DNA from: Gnetum montanum
Taxonomy: Eukaryota > Streptophyta > Gnetopsida > Gnetales > Gnetaceae
Length of the DNA stretch: 64,000 bases
Assembly: GCA_015680685.1 (NCBI GenBank)
Contig: MNCI01015722.1
Coordinates: forward strand, 167,105 to 231,104
Direction of reading: 5' to 3'
The translations under genes and the position numbers were made by a program. Positions 23,501-38,500 of the stretch are shown here, one piece after another; position 1 is the stretch's first letter, and every line of letters begins with the position of its first letter. Below the pieces are notes generated by a model. That model ran no database searches, was not told the DNA's origin, and saw only the letters and a program-made list of their open reading frames with translations.

Positions 23501-26500
23501 CATGTCCAGGCAAGGTAAGAGGCCATAGAATCTTTGGCCCAAGAGGAGCAAGATATCCTTTTTCAAATCCAACAACTAGATAATGAAGAATTTGAGTATT
23601 GGAGGCAACGATCAAGAAACAATTGGTTGAAAGATGATGATCAACCAACAAGTTTTTTCTTTGCGACAACTCAAGCAAGCTGACTAGAAAAGAGGGTGCC
23701 TAGTTTGGTTCGACAAGGATAGGTGTTGGAGCAAACCCCAGAGATAGCACAAGAATTCCAATCTTATTTGGGGAAGGCCTAGTGGTGGTGGGAGAGGGCA
23801 CCTTTGTTGGTGCCGATGCAGAAGATCTTTACTACCAAGGATAATCGAAGATTACTTGAGCCTTATCCCTAAGATTGCTTGCCTGTTTGAGCCATCGCAC
23901 TTTAGACCAATTTGAGTTTGCAATACACTCCGTCTTTTTAATAAGTTGATTGTGCAAAGGATGACTCCATTGATACTAAGGCTTGTGTGTAATAACTAGG
24001 TTGGGTTTGTGAAAGATCGACTCCTACAAGACCAAGTCATTTTGCTTCAGGACATCCTACATTCCCTAAAAGTGGTGTGATTTCCAGGGTTATGTTTTAA
24101 GCTGGACATTACAAAAGCTTATGATATTGTTTCTTGGGATGCTTTGAGGGATGTTATGCTGAGCAAATGTTTTAGTAGTGATTTTGTTCAATTATACCTT
24201 CACCTACAATCATCTGCGGCATATTCCATCAATCTTGATGGAGTGCTCTAGGGTTTTCCTTCATGAGGGTGGGGATTGAGGCAAGGAGACCCTCTATCAT
24301 CGTATCTATTCATTCTTATGATGGATATCTTGCAAGACTATTGAAAGGGTGAGAGGGTGTAGGGGTTGCTCATTAATGGGAAGGAGTGCTTGACTAGGCA
24401 CTATGCAGACAATACCATAATGTTTACACATGTGTCCATGTTGTAGGCCAAGGCAATGGATAGGGCTTTATTGCATTTGGCTGGTGAGGTGGGTCTCAAG
24501 GTGAATCACACCAAGTTTGTGCTTTACCTAACCCACACCGACGTGAGGGTGAAGACTAGGATAATGCAAATCTTGGGGATCTTGCTAGGGACTAAGCAAG
24601 ACATGCACCTAGGTTTCCCTATGTTTATCTAGAATTGTTGGGAGACCTAGATTAAATTGCTATAGAGGATATAGCAATAGATTGGGCATCGGACCAATTG
24701 ATTTCTAACATGAAAAGGTAGAATGCTTCTTGCTTCAGCTATGCTGTCACCTATTGCTCATTTTACTGCTTCTATTGGCTCCCCTCCCCTCGATATTGGG
24801 AACAAGGTAGATCAACTTATTCAAAATTTTGTTTGGTCTGGGGGGAAAGGCAGGCAGTGTTTACATTTAGTGGCCTAGGATACTATGGCATAGCCCAGGG
24901 CATTGGGCAAGATGGGAATTCTCAAATTTTCTGACCTGGTTATGGTTGGCTAGCAACAATTAATGCATGGATTGGCGTTGACCAAGTCAAATGAGACACT
25001 GTGGGTCCGCATTATAAGAAATAAATACTAGCAATGGATTTTGATGCCTCATGATTCAATTTTGTGGTGTACTATGTACCAACATGCACTCAAAATGAAT
25101 AAACTTGGATTAAATATTGTGCCATTGTGTCTAATAATCAATTACTGGTATTCGGCAGTGCCTAGGTGGCTTGCCTTGTGGAAAGGGTGCCTACCAAAAA
25201 AGATCAAATCTTTCCTTTGGTTAATTAACCATGCTACCATCCCGATGCGTGTTGAGTTGCGACACAAGAGAATGATGATCAAGGACATGTGTCCTTCAAG
25301 CAAGCAAGAGGTAGAAACATGGACCCATTTTGCTTTCGAGTGCCCATTCAACTAGGCGACGTGGAGGGCGGCTGGTTTCACACCTCCAATCTTTTTAACT
25401 GGTGATTCACAAGTGACCGCCATTCTTTGGTGGTTGTGGAGGGCACATCATCAGCTGATTTTCTGACAGGTGCTGCTTCCCCCACCTACGCAAGTTGTTG
25501 TAGAAGGGTTCAAGCTATGGCAGGAAGCAACTGTTGCCATGGGTGTGACACCAACATTCAAACCTTCGTGCAAACATTACCAAGGCAAAGTAGAACTGTG
25601 GGACCTGGTGAGGTGCGTTGGCTAGGATAGTTCACTTCCCCGGCTGATGGGAGATTTGGCGTTGCCAAATGGTGAATTTTTCACCAACTAGCAGGACAAT
25701 TTGACTTTGTTCCGTGGGGTCAAAATTGACCTCATAGAAGAAGCATTTGCTAGGGCTTTGAGGGTTCCGACTACTGGCGAGGTGGTGATGCCTATGATAA
25801 GAGGGCTTTAGGATGCATAGAGTTTCATTTTGCGAACTGCTCATGGTCAGGTGGCGTAATCAGCTCTTTCGGATTTGTAGCAACTAGCCGTAGATCTTGT
25901 TGAGTGATTCTTTGTTTAAATGGGCAATGGGTGGAAGCTACAAGGTGCACATTTTGCATTGTTTAAGAACCTTAGAATGGGACAACAGGTCAATCTTCCA
26001 GGGTTTTCCCTGGTGTCCTTAAGGCACCAAAGGCTTGGGACACACTTGAGTTTGATCCTCACTTTGTGGAGAGTTGCGGGACCGATTCATACGATGCACA
26101 CTCTGGGAAGTTTCGACGACTCCATCTACTCCAAACATAAGAGACCTGTAGCCAATCACAATGACAAATTGTGGTGCGTGCAACTTGTAGCCAATCACAA
26201 TGACAAATTGTGAGCTGGTGCAACCCATAGCCAATCACAATGGACTTCAAAGTCATTTTTATATGATTTTCAACATGGAATTAGGACTGTGAGATGATTG
26301 TAGCTTGAAGGATATTGCAACAATGAAGAAAGATATGCATTATAGCCATATGCATTGAGAAATAGTTGTTCTTGGAAAAAATATGTTGAGGTAAGTTACA
26401 AGGCATTGTGGCTCATAGTGACCTGTACTAATAAACAAGTTCCACTTGGGTTTTCTACCCAAGAGGGACCATGACTATGACTAGGGTGCAACTGGTAATA

Positions 26501-29500
26501 GGTTGTAGCCAAGTTGGGATTGTGAGGGGGTGCGACTTGTAGCTAGTCGTAGCAAACGGCTAGACAATTTTCTAAAAATGTTTTGAAAACACAAATTGTT
26601 TGAGATTCGAATATGAACCTATATATTAATGATTGGTGATGTACCTAGGATCTATTTGGCCAATTGTGGTTGTCTCTTAGTTGAGAGTTAAACCTTGAGG
26701 CAATTTTGTCAAACCCTTGGAGTAATTGTGCTAGCTTTCTTGGGCATTTGTGACTTCATTTCCTTGAGAGAAGTGAGGTTGAAAGGTTGTATGACCCTAA
26801 TGCTCTGCAACAAGTTGAGTGTGGTTAGGATTTGAGTGGAAAAGTCTAGGTGCCTCCTAAATCTTGCGGCTTGTATGATTGTGAGCCCACAAACATTATG
26901 TCCACCGTGTATTTTCATCGTGCACATTTAATAGAGAGGTTTTTCAAAGTGCTTTACTTTCTAACATGCATTGAGCTTGAATTGGATGTGTATGGGTGTT
27001 GGGAAGGCCCATCCATGGGAGCCAATGGATCTGTCTTACTACAGGCCACTTGGGGTTTGTAACACCCTCATGATGGTGTTCTCCAAAATTCTGGCATGGT
27101 GGTTGGAATCCCTCATAGCCATTCTTATGGATGACAACCAAACTGTCTTTGTAAAGGTGTGATGCATGCAAGACTAGATTACCTTGATCCAGGAGCTTAT
27201 GCATTCTATTTCTAAGTCTAGATTTTCTAGTATGTTTCTTATACTTAATATAGCCAAAGCTTATGATTCATTAAGTTGGGATGCATTGTAGCAAATTATG
27301 GTTAGAAAAGGCTTTCACAAAAAAATTATTGGCTTGTGATTCCACATTCAAAGGTCAGGAGCCTATTCCTTTGAGATAAACCGTAAGCTAAGGGGGTTCT
27401 TCTCCTATCAACGTGCTCTCCACCAGGGGTACCCCCTGTCCCACTACCTTTGCATCTTTGCTATGGATACAGTGAGAATATGCTGCAATTCTAAAGGGGT
27501 CAGAGGTCTGGAGATGGAGAGGATACTATTGTCACTCCTAAGGCCACGGAGCCTAAGGAAAAGGCTGTTACAAGGGCACTTGGAAGGATGTAGAAGGAAT
27601 TGGGGCTTGTTGTTACTTAGGGCAAATCAAATGCCCATTTCCTACAAACTCCCACCTCAATGAAAAGGAAGATAAGTTGTTTGATGGGAATTGGAATGGG
27701 AAACCATATGGATTCTTACATCGATATTCCTCTTTACTCATGGAGGAAAACTACAACATGGGACCATGTTATACAGAAAATTTTGAACCAAGTAGAGAGT
27801 TAGACTTTCAAATTGCAAGTATCCTAGCTTGTTTGAGTCTTTGTGCAATGAGCAAATATGTTTCCTCTATATGTAAGCCTCCAAAGGTGGTTATTAAAAA
27901 AGTCAACTACATCATTAAATGATTTGTCTGGTACGGGGATAAAGGAGGACCTAGAACTTAGCTACTTAAGAAGGAGGAGATTTCTCAACCTACGAAAAGT
28001 GAAGGCTTGGGATTCCAAAGTTTGAAAATTGCATTCTTGCTGTTCACTATACGCTGATTAAACGTATACAGAAAAATGATGATACTATGTGGGTTAAAAT
28101 TATATAAAGTATTGTCAATGGATCTATCAAAAAAATTATGATGTATGGATGGCTCCTTAAAAAGGATGCCATTCCCACTACATCTTTCTTTCATCAAAGG
28201 GATATGCAGATAGATCATTCGTGTGCTTTATCATCATAACCTTTTGGAGACAACAGACCATATTATTTTCTCTTGCTTGTTCACTCGACAAGTCTGGTCC
28301 ATCAATGTGTTACGAAATATTTAAAGTATTACAAGTGATATAATTAATGTTATTGTAGCTTGGGCTATTTGGAAGGCCTGGAACCAATGTATATTTTCCG
28401 GCCATAGCTGTGATGGGCATATCAGAACCCAAAACAATTTGACTATAGGTACACCCCAAGACATATAATGAACATGATACATTTGAAGTATTATGAAGGA
28501 ATATAACAATATAAGATTAGTATGCCCTTTAGAAATCTACATTGCAATAATCGCTTTTGCAATTTTAGTATCTACTATGCCTAAAAAGGCTTTGGAAAAC
28601 TCTAACATAGCTCTTATTTACCATGTTTATTCAGCTTGTACTTCTTTATCTTCTGACTTGCAAGAACCACCAGCTAATTCAGAGGCACCAAACAATTTTG
28701 TGTGACTTAGTTCTTTTTGTCATGGGGATTAGCGATGTGGGGACACCGTACTCAAATGTGGTTTGAAGTGCCCTTAAAACTTCTGCCATACTTTTACCAA
28801 CAAAATCAACATGCTCTCATATAGGTAACATATAAAGTAGGTAATAGATTGAACTATTATATGTTCAAATGCAACAAATTGAACTACCATCTATTGGTGC
28901 TGACCACAGAAGCTTGCAAGGTCTGTGGCAATATTGCAATGATGCTAAATACAGTGGTGCGAACTCAATTTGTCATTGTTTTTATATGTGAATTATTTTA
29001 TCTGTAATAATTATATTGATATCAGTTCTATACTGAAATACCTGCTTTGACAATTTTAATGTCTATTATGAGTTTAGGTGCTAGTATTTGAGGCATAGCT
29101 TGCTTAGTAAGAGAATGTGGCTTGTATTTGTCTAAGTTACAAGTGTGATTCCAAGGAAGCTACGCTAAGACAATCATCACTTATTGCAATGGGAAGCCAA
29201 ATCATTCCTTTAATAACATTGCAAGTTGTATCATATTATGTGTATGGTTTGACCCAGTTTGCCCTAGTTTTATATATTATGTAATATCCCACATGTGTGG
29301 TGGAACAAGTTGAAGGTCTCTTCGAAAATTAAACAAACAGGGTGTTTTGGGCTACAATGGGCTTAGTCAGCTCCTGTGCATTGTGGAAGTGTTTGACTTG
29401 CAGTATCCTTCTTGAAAAGATTGGGAACAAGAGCCCATAGGGTTTGAGTGCTGAAGCTTAAAGGTTATTTAGCATATTTGGCATTATTAAACGTTGCTAA

Positions 29501-32500
29501 TTACTAAGAGCTCTGCACTGCTTTCCTGTGCTTTGTGCTCTGTTGGGATTTTGAGGTTTTCCACATAATTTTTGTGTTCGCTTCTTATTTTTTTATTTTT
29601 TTTTTGTTCTATTTTATTTTTGCTGCAGATTTTTCACTGTCACTGCTTGGAGTATGGTGAAATTATAGACTTAGAGACTATAATGTTACGCAGTCAGTTG
29701 GCCATATAAAATTATGGTGAATTCATTTACCTACCTTAATAAGTTAGCCCATGCTGTTGGGATAAAGGCACGGCAATGATGATGATGAGTAGAGGCACTA
29801 TGGCAAACTCTACCAAGTTTCTTCCTTACCTTGTTTATTCAGCTTCCAGAACTTCTTTATTTTCTAACTCGAGAATTTCTTGCTAATCTAAAGGTAACAA
29901 AAAATTTGTGTTACTTGGTTCCAATTCTTTTTGCAAACACCAGACTCAAATGTGCGCGGTTTGAGGTAGCCCTGCTCTTCCACCAGGTTCACAATCAACA
30001 GCCTTTAGTCTCTAATTTTGACAACTATCTTGAGAAACTTTAAAGACGCAAATAATTCATTAACATCAGAGGAAGATACAAAGCACAAAGAAATACAGTA
30101 TTCCAGTAAATTCATATGCAAGAGACTGAACTCGTATGCTTGTAAAGTCTGTAGCAATATTGCAAAGATGCTAAATACAGTGGTGTGCTATACTATCAAG
30201 TTGTTAATTGTTTTTATACCTGCACTATTTTATCAGTCATACTTAATTAATTATTTTAAATTCAGATCTGTACTACAACTTTTGCTTTCACAATTTTAGT
30301 GTCTAGTATGAGTAGAGACACAATAGCAATCTTGAACATAGCTCTTCCTTAGGATGTTTCATCAACTTCTAGAACTTTTTAATTTTCTAAATCAAAAGAA
30401 TCATTAACAAATTTACAGTTAATGAACAATTGTTGTGGCCTGGTTCCACTTCTTAGTATGGGGATGAATATATTGTTAAAAATTCTTTGTTGTGTGCCTA
30501 AGAACTTAGGTGATTGTTCATTTTTTATTTTTTTTTGGTTGTGTTCCTAAGAACTTCGCTGATTATTCTGAGCCCATTATGCATCACATTTTTCTTCACT
30601 GCTTTGCGTTACAGAAAAGAAAGATTTACATTGTAATTTTATGCGGTTGACTGAAAAGCATTCTACAAAAGGCCAATGTATCATGTGGAATTGATGAATT
30701 GGTAGGTAGCAATTTTTTTAATGCTATATTTTACCTTTCTCATATCATGAGGGTAAAACGGGTCTCTCATAGAATTTTTCTGAAAACTTAGTTGTGAATG
30801 CTGAGTTTCCTAGCAAACTTTTATATGCTTGCTTACAAAAACATGTAAACTAACAGTGAGTATAAAAATTCATTTTGTCTCACTTAAAAATATAAAGAAG
30901 TAGCGATCCTCTATAAATGTATTCTTCGTAACAAAAATATTACATGACAGAATTGCAGGAAATTGAAAAATGAATGGAATAAACATCAAAATGCATACTA
31001 TAAGAAGACTAGGGTTTTCAGAGACTGAAGCAAACCTTGATATGAGATTGCATATATTCATAAAAGCTTGATATACTCCAAACAATTCTGTCAAGTTTAT
31101 TTCCATCAACATGATGAGGATGAATTGCTGAATGAGTTGAATTGAAGCTCTAGTCAGCTATTTATGCTATAAACTTCTATGATCTTGCAAAGATTTACAG
31201 GCTTGAAGTAAATTTTCATTTTAAAAGAAGTAAATTGGAATACCAAACGATAAAAATCCTGCATTGGCATTTGCAACATCAAATCGCACTGATGTGATCT
31301 CTGTGGGGGGCATTTGGGACCACAGAACCGCGGGTGGCTTATCACTCCTTGAAGTGTTACATACTTCCATGAATTTCTGTATACCACATGTCCTTAAGAA
31401 CACATTCAATACGTATGATCTAATTTTAATGTTCTTTAGTACAACTGTTTACCTGCAAAAAGCATCCTCCAAGTACAGCTTCGGTTGTTTCACTAAACTG
31501 TATTGGCAACACAAGCATTACCTTCTCTAACTGCCAAAATCATACAAGTAAAAAATCAATCAAAGCTGATACACCATGATCACCAGAAAACCATGAATAA
31601 AGAACAAACTATTAACAATGCCCCAGGATGTATAAAAATAAGCTTGATTAACTTTGTACTTCAACCAAGCTTGTAAAAAAGAATTTCAAGTCTTATTTCT
31701 TTTTGTTTTCAGGGTGAACATCATATTTGTACATGTTTGGTTCAAAAAGGATTTGCTAAACTCAGTTTTTTAAAAATAAAAATAAAAAGTTTTTTTTTTT
31801 TTTTTGTAGGAGGAAAGTGGAGAGGAATGCCAGGATTTATATTAATGTCGAAACAAAGTACAAAAATGGAAGCCTATAACAAAATGGCTTCCAGAACCCC
31901 AATATGACAGTCCTGGCGTACAAAAACAGGCATGTTACTGTACAAAATGGTCGACTAACATGTAACAAAGGTGGGGAAGAGTTCAACACTACAATGAATT
32001 ATTTAAAATTTAAATTTCCCTTAACCAATCATTTAGGAGTCCTGAACCGTCTTGACTCTACCCACAGTGTAACCAACATCAAAGCCCCGATTGACATGAA
32101 CCTCATGCATCCCATAGCCATCTACAGCCAGCATGCAAAATTAAAAGAAAACTAAGAACCACAGTACATCTTGAGCAAAGAAGCTAGGTGGAGCTAGAAA
32201 AACAATCATAAAACTTGTCATAAAAATGCAAAAAGGTTTCCAGAGTGAGCAGTAGCTGAAGGCTCTAAATAACTTCAATGGTCAACCTAGAACTTTGTGA
32301 ATTTGATTCAAAAATTGAAAAATCAGTCTTATCAATAGATATCATTGAGATTGATATGAATCCATAGCTCTAAACATGAATTTTGTAAAACCTTGTTGCA
32401 GCAAATTGCATAGGCCTTATCACTGGGCATCACTCAGGCAGTAAAAATTGACAAAGTTGTAGAACACTACTAGAGACGGCAAGAATTGGGCAGTAGTCTT

Positions 32501-35500
32501 GGGTATTCTAAAAATGCTTATCATTGAAGGTTGCTCAAATTGAACTAAATAAATTTCTTACATATCTAAATAGCATTGATTGTAATATTCAATTTACTAT
32601 TGAGAAGGAACATAATAACTCCCTTCCTATCTTAGATGTTAACATCACCAAGATCATGGATAACTATAAGATGTTTTTGCAGAATCTGTAACAAGAAAAC
32701 CTATACAGACATTATACTTGAATGCGAATTCTAACCATCTCTTTAATCAGAAAACGGGAATTTAAAAAACTTTAATGTCTACTGCCCCAACAGTTTGTAA
32801 TATGAAAACCTTAGACGAAGAGTTCAAACATTTCAATCATGACTTTAAACTTAATGGTTATAGCTCTAGAACCATTGAAAAGGCTTGGAATGATAGCATT
32901 AACAATTGGTTTGTTAAAAGTGAAATCTTTCAAGAATTGTATCCATGATAAAAAAAAACTAGATGAAAAATTAATTTAATTAATAATGAAGAAAATGATA
33001 AAGATTCTGCTGCAACATTACCTTATCATGTAGACATTTCTGATAACCTATGAAGGATATTAAGAAAAGAAAACATTAAAACAATATTTCAACCTATCAA
33101 GAAAGTTAGCGAGTGGTGTCCTCCTAAGAAGGACAGATTAGAAAGCCTTGATTACAAAAGAATTTATTAACTATAATGTTCTGGGAGAAAAGTATACATT
33201 TGGGAAAGTGAAAAGGTATTCTTACCAAACTAAAAGAACAAGAACAAAACATAAAACATAACAAAATTGAAAAACCTCCATTGGTAGAATATCTTAACAA
33301 TTGCTTAGACAGATGAAACTAGACACATGCAACTAGACAAATGCAAAGTCCTAGCCAAGATGGAAAATTATTTAGAGAGAAATTAGCAAATCTTTAGATA
33401 TTAAGTTACATCCTAACAATGTGAATAGATATGAAAGCTTAGAGATTTATGAAGACTGGTGGCCTCTCATAACCATAAATATTTAACAATAGAAAATAAA
33501 ATAACCTCCACCATTAGAATATTTTGGTTTTAAGGTCATGAATTCCTTTGTTTACAATACTCAGTCATTAATTTCTTAAATACAAATATTAATTAATAAC
33601 ATTAATTATAAAGCATTAAAAATACCTTAAAAGTTCAGCTTTATCTATCCATTATCCTTTTTATGCAGAATAAAAACAATAATTAAGTATTAATTTTGAA
33701 ATTATTAAAATCACCTTACACAGCTTTATTAAATAAAATAATAATAAGTCGAACCGACTTTTGCAATATTACAAATATATAACCTCCTCCATGCATATTA
33801 TTCAGTACCACTGATAAAAGAACTCTCAGTTATTTCTCCTTGTTGCTGAATGTCACTTGAATTTATGAAAATTGATAGCAATTTATATTTTTTAGGTTCT
33901 TCTTTATCGCTGGAGATCAAAGTTACGTGATAAAAGATCAACCATTGCTGATCTTCAAGAATGAAAATGAAAACGCCCTGATCTCTAAGAATAGAAGATC
34001 ATTTGATCTTGCAAACAATTGAGATTATTTACAGTGATGAATTAACTACAGAATCAGAGGTAGTATTGTAATATTGGCTTATTTCTTTGATTTGGATGTT
34101 TATCACCACTGACTTGAGAATTTGATGAAACACTTATAAATCTTCACTTGTTTTGTTGAAATAGATCTGAGACTCTTTAAATTCTAATTTTAAATGAATT
34201 TTCAATTGAAGAAATAATTTAAGAATAACCGATTGCATGTGGCTGAGAATGAGCAAGTGTTAAATGTGAGAAACGATGATAAATGAGAATATAAGAATGT
34301 GAGCGTGGGAATAACAATGTAAATATGGAAATCAGCAATGAGAGAAATACGGAGGCACAAATGCTTCTTCTCTTTTGCAATTTTTTAATCAATCTGACAT
34401 CAATAGCAATGACCTCTAATCAAAAATTTGGTTGGGGCGAACATACATGGCAATGGGGCTTTTGTTTTTTGTGCACATTTTAGGAAAATAAACATTTTCT
34501 CATGACTTATGGGGCTGTTTTTCAGGTCATCTACACTCATGCTAATTTTAAAAATTAACTGTATGATAAATATGATACTTAGACTTCTGGGGCTAGTTTT
34601 TCCAAAGAAAGTAAAATTAAATTGTATGGCTTTGTTCCCCATGTTACATGACACTAAGGACTTTTAGAACTTTAGGATTCGGGAAACCAAATTTACAATC
34701 AATGAAACATGCCATGACAACAAAATTCACAATATGAACCAACATTCCCTCCTTTGTGATGGAATTTGATGTCATGCCCATAAAATTTGAAACTTGCCCT
34801 TGTGTTTCTTCATCATCATCCAGCTTGGTCACTTGAATTTTCTTTAGCAAATAGGGTATGGTAGAATGCTTTTATCATAATATCAGCAAGTTGATTAGTT
34901 GTGTTCACATATTAGACTGATTGTACTCTACTTCATTGTTAGCTTAAAAAAAAATAGTGTTTTATATTTATGTGCTTGGATCCAATGTTGTTGTGTTATC
35001 CCACAGGAGATGAACTGGAAGAGTTACTTGAAAACCCATTTGAGTGAAAAGTCCTTTCAGTTACATGTACTACCATAGCCACAAAAACAACTTTACAAGA
35101 AGATAGACTCATGGAACTTTGCTTTCAATGGATAGGATTTGCACTATGGAAGATAATTACACTTGAAGTTGATTTTCTCTCATATTGGTCTCCTACATTC
35201 TCACCATTGGAAGAAGCGTTAAACTTTCCATATCCTTTGATGAATTAAAACAACTTTACAAGAAGATAGACTCATGGAACTTTGCTTTCAATGGATAGGA
35301 TTTGCACTATGGAAGATAATTACACTTGAAGTTGATTTTCTCTCATATTGGTCTCCTACATTCTCATCATTGGAAGAAGCGTTAAACTTTCCATATCCTT
35401 TGATGAATTCAACCCATCATCATATGTTTCTTTCACGTAACTTGGAACATGTTCTAATGACTGCAAATATGAGGTTCTTGGTTATTTCATCAATCTAGAT

Positions 35501-38500
35501 AAAAAAAAAAGAAGTTGCAAACTCCAGGTCAAGCTTACTTTGACAAAGAAATTTCAGGTATCCGATCATCCCTCTATGAAGTGAAGCATCAATGAGTAGC
35601 ATGTTATCCTTTCTTTAAGTTTTGGGGGCAGAGGTGCATTTGCTCACTTACGCATGTTTCATCCCATATTTTTCCAAGGTTGATTGTGCATACTTGGTTC
35701 GGTGAATTTTTAAACAATACTTTTGTTGGTCCACTTGAATTCCTAGAAAATAGAAGTATCCCAAGAACTTTCATTCCAAATTTAATTTTTTATGTTATAT
35801 TTAAATTTTTCAATTAATTTTTTTAAGTGGATAGAAACACAAGGTCATCAATGTAAAGAGGTATCATTATGAAATCTGATCCAACATGCTTGAAGAGAGT
35901 AGGCTCAAACATGATTTGTAATTTTTTCATCATAAAAAATTCATTGATTTTTTGAAACCATGTTCTAGGTGCCTAATTCTGTCATTTTAACTACTTTTGA
36001 TGTTGTTTTTTTTTTTTTTATGTTGTTTCGTTATATACTATGATTCTTTTAGATAAACTAATGGATGTGATATACAATATGAATTTAGATAGTAATATGT
36101 GCTCTCTTATTACGGTTTGTCTAGAAACTAAATATTTTAAATATAATAATCATAGATTGAAAATGTGGATTAGATCATCAATTGCACTTTCAAGCAGAAA
36201 ATTCCAAACCACCTGGAATCGCAACTGGAATGGTGTGGAATCATATAAATAAAAATCAATTTAAAATAAAGAATTTGTTGAATTTTCATTGTGCTTGTGA
36301 CACAATGCCATTGCCTTAGGATCTTTTACAGGAAGATGCACTATTTATAACTGACAATAATACCATTTGTACATCATATATTTATTCATGAAATTTCTTC
36401 TCAACTCTTCTTGTAACACTGTCATTCATAACCTTTAATGTATTGCAAACATCTTTGTTTTAGTTGTTTGTAACATATGTTGTGTTACAAATGCCTGTGT
36501 TTAGGCTTATCAAAACCTAACTCTTATACTTCACTAAGTTCTTAATAAACTTAGTCTCATATTGTATACTATACTTCATTAAGTCACTTCAAACTTAACT
36601 TCACAAACTCATCTTGTACTTCACTAAGTCATCATTGACTTAACTTCACTATGCTTATGGACTGCATCTTGTAAGTCCTTCCTCTTTTTTTTCCATCATA
36701 ACCTTCTAAAGGGTCTTCTCTTCTTGTTCAAGAAATTGGCCCAACCTATGTATGGAACAACTTGGATCTACTCTTCTTGTTTAAGAAACTAGATCCTGTG
36801 TTTAAGAAACTCATGACTTGGTGGTATTGATAAGGTTTAAAAAGAAAGAATCAATTACAAGAAACAACATATTATCTCTTTAATTCCACTAATGGTATAA
36901 AGATAGAGGAGGGAGAGAGAGAGATGGGGTAACGGGAGAGCACAACCACAAACGAGTGACTGAAAAAAAAAAGAACACAAAAGAAAAATGTGGTTACTAT
37001 AGAAGACAACAAAAGAACTGATGGTTGAAACAGAAAATAAACAACAACAAAAGAAGACTATGATTGCTACAAAATACAGCAAAATGAAAGAAAATCAAAG
37101 CTGAGCTGCAATCCAAGATACTAATAAATTACTCTTGGTAAGCAAGAAATCTGAACAAGAACGTAAGATGATCCTTCTTGGTAATAGACAACCATGGCTA
37201 ATTACCTTAATTTATCTTCTTTTCTCATTTCTTTGGCTTGAACATCTTTTTATGCTTTGACAAGATTGATGTTGAGATCTTGGATTGCTGAATCCTTGAT
37301 TTTATTGTTGGATATCTATACCTGTCCTTGGTGCTCTCAAGCCTATATGACTTTGATGAGAGTTGTTTCTATGATGATTCAAAAACACCCATAACAATTT
37401 GGGGGCATTTTGGCATAAAAATTTGCCAATAGGAACCATGAATGCCTAGTATGAGGATTGATACCATCCACAAAAATTGACAGCATCCTTTGGCCCATGT
37501 TTACTTTGTGGATTTAGGAAATCTAAAGAATTGTTCAATTCTTGATTTCTTGCTGGAATTATTTACATTTGAATGCTTAATCGTTAGATTGAAATCTTAA
37601 AGCTTAGTTGTATACCTTCTCAAGTCTTAGTTTGATATCTTTCTATAAATCCAATAGAGTAGGGGAAACCTAAAGTGTTTATTTATGGTTGTTATGTTAG
37701 TGATTTCTCTATTCACTGCTGTTGGAATATTAGATAGTTTGACTAAATTGTAGTAGTGTGCCTTCTAACATTTCAGCTTAGAAGAGTTAATTTGAGATGA
37801 TTTGTATTGCGAGTGTTTCTAAGAAAATAGAAATTAATAGTATGCCATTGAATAGACCTGAAATTACTGATTTAGATGTTTCTTGTGGCCAGTTTAGTTG
37901 AACAGATTTGTTGATGAATGGTATTAGATATATTTTTATGGTTTGAGAAAATTTAAATTTTGGTTTTAAATAAAAAAAAATACAAATCTGTACACTATAT
38001 TAGGAGAATCTTGCATAGATTTTTACAGTGGTTATGTGTTTTTCATGATTGTCTTTTATTTCATAAAATCAGTATTGGATGAAACTAAAATCTGAATACT
38101 GTGCTTTATGCAAGTTAACACTGATTTTTGTTCTGGAAACCTAAAATTTTCTTTATTTATTGATTCATTGTGGAAGTATTAGAACCATTGATATCATGAG
38201 GGAAACTTGCATCCTCTATACCTAAAAATCTGATATGCAAGTAACAAGCTGGAAGAATTGGAATACAATGTTCCATGATAGATCATCAGCTTTTGGCTCA
38301 TATATATCTTATATGAGAAATTTATGACTTTTGGATCATTGTTACAAGGAAGAAAGCAACATGGTTGCTTTAGTTTTCTTTGTTGAGTATAGTCTAGAAA
38401 TTGTATTGATCCCTCGAGGCATATGTCATGATGTTTATGTTTTATGTCTTGTTCTAGTCTTCTGTCATGTTCACTTTTTTATGTTTATGTTAAAGTCAAG

